A stretch of DNA of 64,000 bases from Planctomycetes bacterium ADurb.Bin069 (lineage in GTDB: Bacteria; Planctomycetota; UBA8108; UBA8890; UBA8898). Positions 55,026 to 63,895 of the stretch are shown piece by piece. The translations under genes and the position numbers were made by a program. Position 1 is the first letter of the stretch. Every line of letters begins with the position of its first letter. Under the pieces are notes generated by a model, which was given only the letters and a program-made list of their open reading frames with translations, was not told the DNA's origin and made no database searches. The stretch is taken from contig MWEK01000002.1 of assembly GCA_002070955.1 (NCBI GenBank), positions 153,956-217,955 of the forward strand, given 5' to 3'.

Positions 55026-55758
55026 CAGGCCCCTCCTCCCGGCGTTCGTCGGCGATGATGATGCCGTCCGCCAGGCGAATGATCCGCTGGGCGTGCGTCG
55101 CGACCTTCGCGTCGTGCGTGACGAGGATGATGGTCTTGCCCTGCCGGTGCAGCCCGAGGATCAAGTCCATGATCTCCTCGCCGGTCCGGCTGTCCAGGTT
55201 GCCGGTGGGCTCGTCGGCCAGAATCACCAGCGGGTCGTTGGCCAGCGCCCGGGCCACCGCGACGCGCTGCTGCTGGCCGCCCGAGAGCTCCGTCGGGCGG
55301 TGATCGAGCCGGTCCGCGAGCCCCACCCGCTCGGCAAGGACGCGCGACCGCTCCCGGCACGCGCGCGGCAAGAGCCCCTGGTAAAAGAGCGGGATCTCGA
55401 TGTTCTCCAGCACCGTGAGCTGCGGGATCAGGTTGTAGGACTGGAAGACGAAGCCGAGAAACCGGCAGCGGCGCATGGAAAGGGCGTTGTCGCCGAGCTT
55501 GGAGACATCCTCGCCGCCCAGGTAGTAGGCGCCCTCCGTGGGCCGGTCCAGACATCCGAGGATATTGAGCAGCGTCGACTTGCCCGAACCCGAAGCGCCC
55601 ATGATCGCGACGAACTCGCCCTCGGGAATGGCAAGCGAAACCGCGTCCAGCGCCCGCACCTCGCCGCCGCCGAGGCGATAGATCTTGCTCAGGCGCTCGA
55701 TGCTCACGATGGCGCCGTTGCGGCTCCCCGCGCCTCCGCCCGCCGCCGCCCGCGTCAT
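55012..55758 (-). CDS. MacB/LolD-type ABC transporter ATPase
   Basis: A 248-aa ATP-binding subunit with Walker [11 protein letters not shown]-loop [12 protein letters not shown], signature [15 protein letters not shown], Walker [14 protein letters not shown] and H-loop LVTHD. It drives the MacB-like permease downstream. ATG 55758 overlaps the adaptor stop (ATGA), and its own end overlaps the permease start, so all three are tightly coupled. Confidence 0.93.
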   Translation of the reverse strand: MTRAAAGGGAGSRNGAIVSIERLSKIYRLGGGEVRALDAVSLAIPEGEFVAIMGASGSGKSTLLNILGCLDRPTEGAYYLGGEDVSKLGDNALSMRRCRFLGFVFQSYNLIPQLTVLENIEIPLFYQGLLPRACRERSRVLAERVGLADRLDHRPTELSGGQQQRVAVARALANDPLVILADEPTGNLDSRTGEEIMDLILGLHRQGKTIILVTHDAKVATHAQRIIRLADGIIIADERREEGPDVVA

Positions 55759-57590
55759 GGGCCGCCCTCGGCGCCCTGCCCGCCGCGGGCTTTCGGCCTG
55801 CCCTCGGATCTCTTCCTGAATTCCGCCTTCTGCTCATCGGACAGGTTGTCGAGACCCGCCGGCGCGCGCCGCTTCCCTTCCGCCGCGCCGGCGGCGGGCG
55901 CCGCGGCGGGAGCGGGCGCCGCGGCGTTGCTCCCGTTCTTGTTCGCGTTTTCCCCGCGGCCGCCCTCCTTCCCCTTGGCGCCGGCGCCTTCATCCTGCGG
56001 CACCGACTGGAGCAGCACCTCGTCGCCCTCCGCGAGGCCCTCCAAGATTTCGACGTACACATCGTTGTACTTGCCGATCTTGACCTCCTGGCGCACGACG
56101 CTCTGCCCCCGGACGATCTGAACGACGCGCGTGTTGCCGATGGCCGTGACCGCCTGGAGCGGCACGACGAGGACGTTCGGCCGCAGATCGACCTTGATCA
56201 CCACGTTGGCCGTCAGGCCGGGCTTCAGATCGAGCCCCCGCGCGTCGTTGATCGCCACCTGGACGGCGTACTGCTTGAGGTCCGGGTTCCGCCACCGATC
56301 GACGGTGTCCGGCAGCACTCCCACGCGGGTCACCCTGCCGTTCAGGGTGACGCCGCGCCGAGCGCTGATCGTGACATCGGCCCGCTGGCCCGTCTCCACC
56401 TGCCCGATCTTGGACTCGTGGATCAAGACATCCGCCACGAACTGCGAAAGATCCGGCAGATCGATCAGACGCTGCCGCTCTCGGACCAGCGCGCCTTCCT
56501 CGATGTACTGGCCGCTCATCTGGCGCATTCCCTCGGGGCGCGCGTAGACCACCATGCCCGGCGTCGGCGCCGTGATCGTGCACTTCTCGACCTGGTCTTG
56601 AAAGCGCTCCAGCAGCTTCTTCTGGTGCTCGTAGGTGCTGGTCTTCGACTTCCGGCTGGCCTCGGCGCCCGAGAGCGACGCGCGCGCCTTGCGTTTGACG
56701 CGCTCCATCTGCTTGCCCTTCTCCCTGGCGGCGGAGGCGTACTGCTTGACGTTGCGCGGGTGCGTGAACTCCTTCAGCAGCCGTAGCTGCTCCTCGGTCT
56801 TCGTGAGATTGATCTGGGCGCGCTGGAACGAGATGCGGTCCCGGACCACATCGCTCTCGGCGATGAACTTCTTGGCGAAGAGCGCCTCGCTGCCGTCCTT
56901 GTCGCCCCGCGCCTTCTCCAACTCCGCCGCGGCGAGCTTGACGGCGCTGTCGGCCTCGCGCCAGAGCTGGGCGGCATCGCCGTTCGTGTAGGACACCAAC
57001 GGGATCGCGAGGATCCGCTCGACTTCCAGTTCGGGGGGAAGCACGGTGTCGAGAACCTCCTCCGGCGCCGAAGACGAGGCGGTGGAGTCGGAAGCCATGT
57101 TCCCCCGCGCCGGGCCGAACACCGGGACGCTCAGGCCCGTGTATTTCTGCAGGTCTATCGCCGCCAGTTCGAAGGCGAGGAGCGCCTGGTCGACATCGCT
57201 CTCGTTCTGACTCTCCTGGATCAGGTACTCCTCCTCGGCCTGGATCTTCGCGGCCAGCGCGTTCTGGTACTGAATCTCCTGCTGGGTGAGCCGCTCCTCG
57301 AGGTCCGAGGAATCGAGCTTGACCAGGACGTCGCCTTCCTTGACCTGCGAGCCCTCGGGCACCAGAAAGACGATGCGGCTCTCGCCGAGCACCTCGCACC
57401 GGACTTCGCTGTTGCGCGCGGCTCTGAGCGACCCGCCCTTTTGGATCTCGATGGGGAGATCCTGGCGCACGACCCGCCAGGTCGCCGCCGATTCGCGCGG
57501 GTTCTGCCGGCCGCAGCCGGCGAGGCACAGCAGCGCGGCCGCCGCGAGGGCCGCCGCCCGCGCGAGGTCTCTATCCTTCGCTCTTGGCAT
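55755..57590 (-). CDS. HlyD/MacA-family periplasmic adaptor
   Basis: A 611-aa adaptor that links the MacB-like pump to the TolC channel. It is an exported lipoprotein (ALLCLAGCGRQ). A biotinyl-lipoyl half-motif (VPEGSQVKEGDVLVKLDSSD) comes first, then a long coiled-coil hairpin (about residues 90-330), the second half-motif (CTITAPTPGMVVYARPEG) and beta-barrel domains. It is longer than E. coli MacA (about 370 aa), owing to an extended hairpin and an Ala/Pro-rich C-terminal tail. The ATG at 57590 lies inside the end of the TolC gene. Confidence 0.9.
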   Translation of the reverse strand: MPRAKDRDLARAAALAAAALLCLAGCGRQNPRESAATWRVVRQDLPIEIQKGGSLRAARNSEVRCEVLGESRIVFLVPEGSQVKEGDVLVKLDSSDLEERLTQQEIQYQNALAAKIQAEEEYLIQESQNESDVDQALLAFELAAIDLQKYTGLSVPVFGPARGNMASDSTASSSAPEEVLDTVLPPELEVERILAIPLVSYTNGDAAQLWREADSAVKLAAAELEKARGDKDGSEALFAKKFIAESDVVRDRISFQRAQINLTKTEEQLRLLKEFTHPRNVKQYASAAREKGKQMERVKRKARASLSGAEASRKSKTSTYEHQKKLLERFQDQVEKCTITAPTPGMVVYARPEGMRQMSGQYIEEGALVRERQRLIDLPDLSQFVADVLIHESKIGQVETGQRADVTISARRGVTLNGRVTRVGVLPDTVDRWRNPDLKQYAVQVAINDARGLDLKPGLTANVVIKVDLRPNVLVVPLQAVTAIGNTRVVQIVRGQSVVRQEVKIGKYNDVYVEILEGLAEGDEVLLQSVPQDEGAGAKGKEGGRGENANKNGSNAAAPAPAAAPAAGAAEGKRRAPAGLDNLSDEQKAEFRKRSEGRPKARGGQGAEGGP

Positions 57591-59202
57591 CGCCTTCCTC
57601 CCGGGCAAGATCGATGTAGGCACCTTCTTCATCCACGTGCAGGATCCCGATGGCGTGCAGGAACCCCAGATACGCCACCCGGAACTCGATGAGCGCCGCG
57701 GTGACCGCGTTGTTGGCTCGGAGCTCGGCATCGAGGGCTTCGAGCAGGTCGCGCGTCTCGACGCGGCCGTACTTGAGCAGCTCCTGCGTGCTCTCCACGC
57801 GGGTGTGCGCCACCTCGCGGCTCGCCTGTTCGATCTGGTAGCTGCGATAGGCACGGTCGACGGTGCGGTGCGCCACGGCCACCTCGCGCCTGATCCGCTC
57901 CTCGGCGTCGACGAGGTTTCGGCGCGCGCGCTCCAAGTCGAGGAGCGCCCGCCGGTACGTGTTGCGCTCGTTCTTGCGGTCCAGCGGCAGGTCGAGCTGG
58001 AACCCCGCGTCGTAGGTGAAGCGTTCGGCCTTGAAATAACCGGGGCGCTGGGCCTCGCGCTGGTCCGGCGTCGGGATCGAGATCCGGCCCGAGACGTCGA
58101 GCTGGGCCTTGAGCTGATCTTCGGCGATGGCGGCGACCCGCTCGGCATCGGCGGCGCCGTCGCGGCGGTTGAGCAGGTCCAGGCGGCAGTTGAGGGCGAT
58201 CTGAATCGCCTCCTCGCTGTCCACGCCGAGCTCGCTCACGTCCATGGCGGTGAGAAGCGCCAGCTCCGAGGTGTCGAGCTCGATGGCCTGCTCGATCGGC
58301 AGTCCGAGGACGAGCTTGAGGGAGTCCAACCCGTCCCTGAGGCTCGTCCGGCTGCGGTTGACGCTCTCCTCGGCGCTCAGCACGCTGGTCTTGGCCTGAT
58401 CGAGCTGAAACAGCGGCACGCGGCCCGATTCGGCGTGGGCCGCGATGCGGTTGAAGTTGGTGCGCGTGCTCGTCAGGTTCGCCTCCGCGTTCTTGACGGA
58501 GTCGTACAACTGGAGCGCGCGCAGGTACGCCTGGGTGACGTCGACGGCCAGGGCCCTGCGGGCATGCTCGAAGGAGCGCACGGCGTAGACGACGTTCCGC
58601 TCCGACTGCGTGAGGCGTTCGCCGGCGATGTCCGGGCCGAAGCCCCGCAGAAGCGGCTGGGTGATGGCGACGTTGATGGCGCTGGACGCGGCATCCTGGG
58701 GATTGCTCGTGAAGGACCGCAGGAGCGTGTTGGCGATGCTCACCGTCGAGGACAGGCCCCAGAGCCACGCCTTCCGCACGCCCCCGCTGCTGTCCAGCGC
58801 GCCCGTGCTCCGCTCCTTGTCGCCCCGGAGGCTCCCCGCGATCCTCGCGAAGAGCTGCGGCGCATAGGCATGCCGGTCGCCGGTCAGGCTCAGCGCGGCC
58901 AGATAGAGGGCCTCGCGCTCGTTCTGAAACGAGCGGCTGTGCTTGACCGCCAGGCGCTGGCACGCATGCAGGTTGAGGAGCAGCACCGCGCCCGTGGGAG
59001 CCGGCGTTCCGCCGAAGTCATCCAGCGAGAACGCGGGGGTCTCGCCCAGCACTGCGACCTGCTTCTCCTTGACGATGGTGTAGACCTCGCTGTCCGCATC
59101 CTTCCGGTAATAGTCCGAGGAGCAGCCCGCGATGCCTGCAAGCAGGCCGGCAAGCACGCGGTGCCGCCACGGGCGCGCACTCCTTCCTTCGCTACCGATC
59201 AA
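57571..59202 (-). CDS. TolC-family outer-membrane lipoprotein of the efflux operon
   Basis: A 543-aa outer-membrane channel with a lipoprotein signal (VLAGLLAGIAGCSSDYY) and OEP repeats (ERLTQSERNVVYAVRSFEHA, RTVDRAYRSYQIEQASREVA). It is the first gene of a complete tripartite system with the adaptor, ATPase and permease. I start at TTG 59202 because GAGGAGG lies just upstream and the signal peptide then has normal length. The frame stays open to ATG 59352 but would put 50 unlikely residues before the signal. Confidence 0.87.
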   Translation of the reverse strand: MIGSEGRSARPWRHRVLAGLLAGIAGCSSDYYRKDADSEVYTIVKEKQVAVLGETPAFSLDDFGGTPAPTGAVLLLNLHACQRLAVKHSRSFQNEREALYLAALSLTGDRHAYAPQLFARIAGSLRGDKERSTGALDSSGGVRKAWLWGLSSTVSIANTLLRSFTSNPQDAASSAINVAITQPLLRGFGPDIAGERLTQSERNVVYAVRSFEHARRALAVDVTQAYLRALQLYDSVKNAEANLTSTRTNFNRIAAHAESGRVPLFQLDQAKTSVLSAEESVNRSRTSLRDGLDSLKLVLGLPIEQAIELDTSELALLTAMDVSELGVDSEEAIQIALNCRLDLLNRRDGAADAERVAAIAEDQLKAQLDVSGRISIPTPDQREAQRPGYFKAERFTYDAGFQLDLPLDRKNERNTYRRALLDLERARRNLVDAEERIRREVAVAHRTVDRAYRSYQIEQASREVAHTRVESTQELLKYGRVETRDLLEALDAELRANNAVTAALIEFRVAYLGFLHAIGILHVDEEGAYIDLAREEGDAKSEG

Positions 59203-59311
59203 CTCTCCTCCTCGGCGCTCGAATCGCGTCTCTGCGGGCGCCTTCCCCGCGGCGCCGTCGAAACGCCTCTTCCGCGGCGTGTCGGGGCCTGGTGCGGCAG
59301 GCTTTCTGTAC

Positions 59312-59330
59312 CTATAATCGTCCATTATAG
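59312..59330. promoter_or_regulatory. Palindrome with face-to-face TATAAT boxes
   Basis: CTATAAT (59312-59318) and ATTATAG (59324-59330) form a perfect inverted repeat with a 5-base centre. Each strand therefore carries a TATAAT. It lies between the divergent efflux operon and radical SAM gene; -35 boxes are poor on both sides. Confidence 0.35.
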
Positions 59331-59458
59331 AAGAAACCCCGAGGGGCGCCACCCGTGGCGGCCGGCATACGGAGGGCCCTGATCGTTCAACGGCGGCGCG
59401 CCGGCCGGGGCGAGGTTTTTTGGCGGCGCTCAGCTCGGGCGCGAACGCATGGCCCCTA

Positions 59459-60724
59459 ATGTCCCTAACGCGAGTTCTCTTCTATCTTCCACTGCCGCCC
59501 CCCGACCGCAAGCATTACGTCCCCTTTCACCGCGGGGTCGGGCAGATCGCGGCCGTGCTTTCGGCCGCGGGCTGCCGGGTCGTCCTCCGCATGCCCTGGC
59601 ACTTGACCGAGGTCCAGGCCCGAGCGGAAATCGCCGCGGCCGGAGCCCGGTTCGTCCTGGTGTCCCTCGCCACGCCGCAGGCGGCGCTTCTGCGTCCGAT
59701 CGCGGCGGCGGCCGCCGCCACCGGAGCGGCGCTTCTGGCCGGCGGGCCGCATCCGACCTTCGCGCCGGATGAAACCCTCGCCGTGCCCGGCGTCACCGCC
59801 ATCGTCCGCGGCGAAGGAGAGCGCGCCGCGGCCGCCTTCGTCGCCGGCGAGGCGGACCGCCCCGGCCTCATCCGCCCCGGCGGCGATCCGGCCGCCGCGG
59901 GCGAGTTGGCCGACCTGGCCGACCTCCCGCTTCCCGATCGCGACATTTTCCACGCCTGCCCCGACTTCAAGTTCGAGCGCCGCGTGATCGGCCACGAGTT
60001 CGCCGCCTCGCGCGGCTGCCCCTATCGCTGCCGCTACTGCAGCAACGCCGGCCGCCTCGGTGCCTACGGCGCGGCGTTTCAGCGGCGCTTGCCCGTCGAG
60101 CGCGTGATCGCCGAGGCCGCCGCGGCCCTCGCGCGGGATCCGGACACGGCCATCGTGGGCTTCAACGACGACATCTTCGCCCAGGACATCGACTGGCTCG
60201 GGGAGTTCGCGGTCCGCTGGCGCGCGACGATCAAGAAGCCTTTCTGGGTGAACGGACATCCCGCGCTCCTCACCCAGGAACGCGTGCGGCTCCTCAAGCG
60301 CGCCGGCTGCGCGCGCATGCATGTCGGCGTGGAGGCGGGCGACGAGGCGCTCCGGCGCACAATCCTCGGCCGGACCATGAGCAACGACACCATTGTGCGC
60401 GCCTGCGAGCGCCTCAGGCGGGCGGGGATCCGGATCGTGACTTTCATTATGCTGGGCGCGCCGGGGGAATCCGAGGAGACTTATCGGAAAACCGTCGCGC
60501 TGCTGCGCCGAATCCGCCCCTCATGGGTGATCCAGAGCTTCTTCATGCCGCTGCCCGGAACGCCCCTCGGCGAGGAGTGCCGGGCGCAAGCGCCGGGCAA
60601 GTCCTGGGAGGCCCTCTCCGACCACAGCTTCTACCTGGCGCCGGGGCGCAGTTGGACCCCATTCCTCACCACCGAGCGCCTCAAGGAGCTCGGCGCCGGC
60701 CTTCTCAAGGACGTATACTCCTAG
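59459..60724 (+). CDS. B12-binding-fold radical SAM protein
   Basis: A 421-aa iron-sulfur enzyme. The first 130 residues form a cobalamin-binding-like Rossmann fold (LLAGGPHPTFAPDE) without the base-off His motif. The radical SAM core has C187, C191 and C194 in CPYRCRYC, then FNDDIFAQD and MLGAPGESEETYRKT. Members of this class modify lipids, cofactors or peptides; the substrate is not evident. The ATG at 59459 begins the fold neatly but has a weak ribosome site. An 11-bp hairpin follows the gene. Confidence 0.87.
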   Translation: MSLTRVLFYLPLPPPDRKHYVPFHRGVGQIAAVLSAAGCRVVLRMPWHLTEVQARAEIAAAGARFVLVSLATPQAALLRPIAAAAAATGAALLAGGPHPTFAPDETLAVPGVTAIVRGEGERAAAAFVAGEADRPGLIRPGGDPAAAGELADLADLPLPDRDIFHACPDFKFERRVIGHEFAASRGCPYRCRYCSNAGRLGAYGAAFQRRLPVERVIAEAAAALARDPDTAIVGFNDDIFAQDIDWLGEFAVRWRATIKKPFWVNGHPALLTQERVRLLKRAGCARMHVGVEAGDEALRRTILGRTMSNDTIVRACERLRRAGIRIVTFIMLGAPGESEETYRKTVALLRRIRPSWVIQSFFMPLPGTPLGEECRAQAPGKSWEALSDHSFYLAPGRSWTPFLTTERLKELGAGLLKDVYS

Positions 60725-60736
60725 GGCCGAGCCACG

Positions 60737-60764
60737 CCGCCGGCCGGGTTGCGCCGGCCGGCGG
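60737..60764 (+). terminator. GC hairpin after the radical SAM gene
   Basis: Perfect 11-bp arms CCGCCGGCCGG (60737-60747) and CCGGCCGGCGG (60754-60764) with a 6-base loop, 12 bases after the stop. No T-tract follows, so termination would be weak or factor-assisted. Confidence 0.45.
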
Positions 60765-60849
60765 GGACGTGCCATAATCATGGGCGAAGTCAGCGCTGGA
60801 TTTCATGCGGAGGGCTTTGATCGGCGCACACGGCTCAGGCGATTGACGG

Positions 60850-61563
60850 ATGCTGAGAAGTAACTCAACGCTGCGAATCCTAAGGGTGGTTTTCAACCCC
60901 TGGCTGCTAGCCCTCGCCCTCGGCGCCGGGCTCGCCTTCGCGGCAGCGAACTTCTTCTTCGGAACGAACGGCGACCTGCATCGGCTCAAGCTCAGGCTCT
61001 TCGTCGACGGCGCCGCCCCGCGCCATCGCTTCGACGCCGGAAGCAACCACGACGGCGTGTTTCTGCGGAACCTGAACCTCAGGGGTTCGTATTTCCCCGG
61101 CGTGACGCTGCGGAATGCCCGGCTCGGCGAGGCGCAGCTCGACAAAGCGGTGTTCGAGCGCTGCGATCTCCGCGGCGCCGAACTCAGGAACGCCGTCCTC
61201 AGGCAAGCCGTGCTGCGAGCCTGCCGTTTGGAAGGCGCGGACCTCAGGGAAGCCGACCTCACCGGGGCGGATCTGTCCGGTTGCAGCCTCAGATCCGCGC
61301 TCCTGGCGGGCGCCAAGCTGGACGGCGCGGACCTGGCGCATGCCGATCTCCACAACGCCGTGGGGCTGTCCCTGGATGAACTCCCGGAGGCGCGCAATTG
61401 GCACTTGGCCGCCTATGATGCCGACACCGCCCTGAGCATCGCGAAGCACTTCCAGCAGGCGGGCCTGGCGGTCACCGAGTTCGCCTCGTGGAACGACTGG
61501 CTCGTGGAGCAGAAAAAGCCCGCCGTCACCCATGAAGGCGGCGTCCCGCAGGGTCCGCCGTAG
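60850..61563 (+). CDS. Membrane-anchored pentapeptide-repeat protein
   Basis: A 237-aa protein with one N-terminal helix (LALALGAGLAFAAANFFFG). About 20 pentapeptide repeats (A(D/N)LxX) follow between residues 80 and 175, for example LREADLTGADLSGCSLRSAL, predicted to form a right-handed beta-helix on one side of the membrane. The C-terminal 50 residues are non-repetitive. Function is unknown; such proteins can be scaffolds or DNA mimics, and the membrane anchor argues against the latter. It is 32 bases upstream of the ferredoxin gene, so cotranscription is likely. Confidence 0.82.
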   Translation: MLRSNSTLRILRVVFNPWLLALALGAGLAFAAANFFFGTNGDLHRLKLRLFVDGAAPRHRFDAGSNHDGVFLRNLNLRGSYFPGVTLRNARLGEAQLDKAVFERCDLRGAELRNAVLRQAVLRACRLEGADLREADLTGADLSGCSLRSALLAGAKLDGADLAHADLHNAVGLSLDELPEARNWHLAAYDADTALSIAKHFQQAGLAVTEFASWNDWLVEQKKPAVTHEGGVPQGPP

Positions 61564-61595
61564 CAGCGGCGCCAACCTGCGATAGAATTGCCCCC

Positions 61596-62252
61596 GTGAC
61601 CGAGAAGGACGATCCCAAGCTCTTCGCGCGGCGGAATCTCTTCCGCCGGGGTTTGCGGGAGCTGCTCAACCCGCTCACCGACATGATCGCCAACCGCCTC
61701 AAGGATCTGCCGGATTTCTCCAAGGCCGCCGCGGGAGCGGCGGAGGATGCCGCTTATATCCGGCCGCCCGGCGCCCAGCCCGAGGCGCGGCTCCTCCAGG
61801 CCTGCATCAGGTGCGGCGCCTGCAAGATCGCATGCCCCCACGGCATCATCGAGATCCTCACCCGCGACGAGATCGCCCGCGCGGGCCATACCCATTCCTA
61901 TTCATGGCGGCCCTACCGCGAGACGGGCACGCCGCGCCTCGCCTTCGCCGGAGGCCCTTGCCGCTTCTGCCCGGGCTTTCCCTGCGCCGCCGCGTGTCCA
62001 TCCGGCGCTCTGGCGGTCCCCAACGAGCAACCCGTGATTCTCGGCTGCGCCTCCGTGGACCACGATGTCTGCCTGCGCGCCGGCGGCAAGGACTGCACCC
62101 TGTGCGTCGCGGCCTGTCCCGTGGGCAAGGACGCCCTGCGCATCCGCCGCAACGGCGACGTGCGCGTCCGGCGCGAGGGCTGCACGGGCTGCGGCGCCTG
62201 CGAGCACGTCTGTCCGACGGATCCGAAGGCCATCAGGGTGCTCGCGCTCTGA
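61596..62252 (+). CDS. NapG/NapF-like ferredoxin with four [4Fe-4S] clusters
   Basis: A 218-aa electron-transfer protein with four cysteine clusters: CIRCGACKIACPHG, CRFCPGFPCAAACP, CLRAGGKDCTLCVAACP and CTGCGACEHVCP. The layout is that of NapG/MauM-type ferredoxins that take electrons from a membrane quinol oxidase of the NapH type. Such a protein is encoded convergently 40 bases away. There is no Tat signal, unlike NapG. The start is GTG 61596 with no strong ribosome site. Confidence 0.85.
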   Translation: MTEKDDPKLFARRNLFRRGLRELLNPLTDMIANRLKDLPDFSKAAAGAAEDAAYIRPPGAQPEARLLQACIRCGACKIACPHGIIEILTRDEIARAGHTHSYSWRPYRETGTPRLAFAGGPCRFCPGFPCAAACPSGALAVPNEQPVILGCASVDHDVCLRAGGKDCTLCVAACPVGKDALRIRRNGDVRVRREGCTGCGACEHVCPTDPKAIRVLAL

Positions 62253-62292
62253 CCGGACGGAGCCCGCGCCGCGGGAGATGGCGCCGCCGGCC

Positions 62293-63870
62293 TCATCCTT
62301 TGAGGAGCAGCCCTCGTTCCCGCGTCCCCCAGCCCCGCGACCTCGTCTCCCCCGCCGGCGTCACGCGGATCGCGGGCAGATCCTTGACCGGGCAGGCGTG
62401 CTCGCACGCGCCGCAGCCGATGCACAGGGAGGGATCGACGCGCGGGAGCTTGAGCGCCAACGCCGTCCCGTCCCGTTTGGCCAGCGCCGTCTCGAGGGAG
62501 TAGATCGCCTTGGGCGATACGGGACAGACTTCCTCGCACACGTTGCAGGGCGTGTCCATGGCCCAGGGAAGGCAGCGCCCGCGGTCGAAGAACGATGTGC
62601 CGAGCTTGACCACGACGGGCGTCGCGCCCTCGGGGTACGGCGCCTCGCCGTTGCGCTGCGCCACGGTGAGGCGCTCGATCGCGCCCGTCGGGCACACCTG
62701 GCCGCACAGGGCGCAGTTCTTCTCGCACGCCCCGTAGCGCATGTTGAGGATCGGCGTCCACAGGCCTTCGATGCCCGCCTCCAGGAGCGCCGGCTGGAGC
62801 ACGTTCGTCGGACAGACCCGCAGGCACTGACCGCACTTGATGCAGCGCTTCAGGAACTCCAGCTCCTCGACGGCGCCGGGCGGCCTGACCGCCGCCGGGG
62901 AGAAAGCGCGCTCCGTCCCGCCGCCCAGGCGGACGAGGGGCGCCGCCACGACGCCCACGCACGCGCCGAGCAGCAGCCGCCGGTCGCGCACTTCCGGCCG
63001 CGGCCGCGCGCCGGCTCCCGACGGGAAGAAGCGGAATGAGAGCGCCCCGTGGGGACAGTCCTCGATGCAGTTCAAGCACGCCAGGCACTCGCTCTGCCTG
63101 AGCTTGCCGCCGGGATCGCAGGCGCCCTCGCAGCGGGAGCGGCACAGGCCGCAGTCAGTGCACGCGGACTCGTCGCGCACGATGCGGAAGAGCGCGAAAC
63201 GGCTCAAGAGCCCGAGCAGCGCCCCCAGCGGGCAGAGCACGCGGCAGAAAAAGCGCGGCAGCGCCAGGTTCGCCAGAAAGAACGCGAGGACCGCGGCGCC
63301 GATCAGCCAGCCGCCCTGGAAGAGCGGCGTCTCGCCCGCGTAGATCAAGCCCCCCGGCAGCGCTTGCCGCGCCGCCGATTCGATCACCGGGAAGACACTG
63401 GCCGTGAGGGAGCGATGGTACAGCGCGAGGGGATCCAGCAGCCCGATCTGCACCGCCCCCAGGCACGCGGCGCCGAGAAACCCGGCCAGGACGACGTACT
63501 TGAGGCCTTGCGCCGGGCGGTAGGCGTTGCGCCGGCACCGGTCCTCCGCGGCGCGCGGCCGTGCCAGGCTCCCGATGGCGTGGTGCGTCGTCCCGAAGGG
63601 GCACACCCAGGAGCAGAACGCGCGGCCGAAAAGAAGCGCGCTCGCGAACACGACCAAGGCCCAGGCCAAGCCGAAGGCGCCGATGTGATACAGCGCCCCC
63701 GTGGCGCACAAGGTCCCTAAGGCGACCAGCGGGTCGATCTCCAGGAAGAAGCTCGCCGAAGCCGAGAGCGCGCCCAGGCGCGCGGCAAGCCCCGCCGTCA
63801 TGAACGCGAGGTAGAGGAAAAGCCCCAGGAACGCCGCTTGCCACAGCCGCCGCACCAGGGTTATGCGCAC
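62293..63870 (-). CDS. NapH-like membrane iron-sulfur protein fused to a polyferredoxin
   Basis: A 525-aa membrane protein. The N-terminal 260 residues have about five helices and the NapH/NosR/RdxA cysteine pairs CSWVCPFG and CRVLCPLG. A soluble stretch with many [4Fe-4S] motifs follows (CTDCGLC, CLACLNCIEDCPHG, CIKCGQCLRVCP, CALCGQVCP, CNVCEEVCP, CIGCGACEHACP). A further hydrophobic segment lies between the ferredoxin blocks. It probably oxidises menaquinol and passes electrons to a soluble reductase. It combines NapH and NapG in one chain. A partial gene lies 25 bases upstream in the same orientation. Confidence 0.87.
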   Translation of the reverse strand: MRITLVRRLWQAAFLGLFLYLAFMTAGLAARLGALSASASFFLEIDPLVALGTLCATGALYHIGAFGLAWALVVFASALLFGRAFCSWVCPFGTTHHAIGSLARPRAAEDRCRRNAYRPAQGLKYVVLAGFLGAACLGAVQIGLLDPLALYHRSLTASVFPVIESAARQALPGGLIYAGETPLFQGGWLIGAAVLAFFLANLALPRFFCRVLCPLGALLGLLSRFALFRIVRDESACTDCGLCRSRCEGACDPGGKLRQSECLACLNCIEDCPHGALSFRFFPSGAGARPRPEVRDRRLLLGACVGVVAAPLVRLGGGTERAFSPAAVRPPGAVEELEFLKRCIKCGQCLRVCPTNVLQPALLEAGIEGLWTPILNMRYGACEKNCALCGQVCPTGAIERLTVAQRNGEAPYPEGATPVVVKLGTSFFDRGRCLPWAMDTPCNVCEEVCPVSPKAIYSLETALAKRDGTALALKLPRVDPSLCIGCGACEHACPVKDLPAIRVTPAGETRSRGWGTRERGLLLKG

Positions 63871-63895
63871 GTCCTCCCCCCTCCCTCGGAATCCA

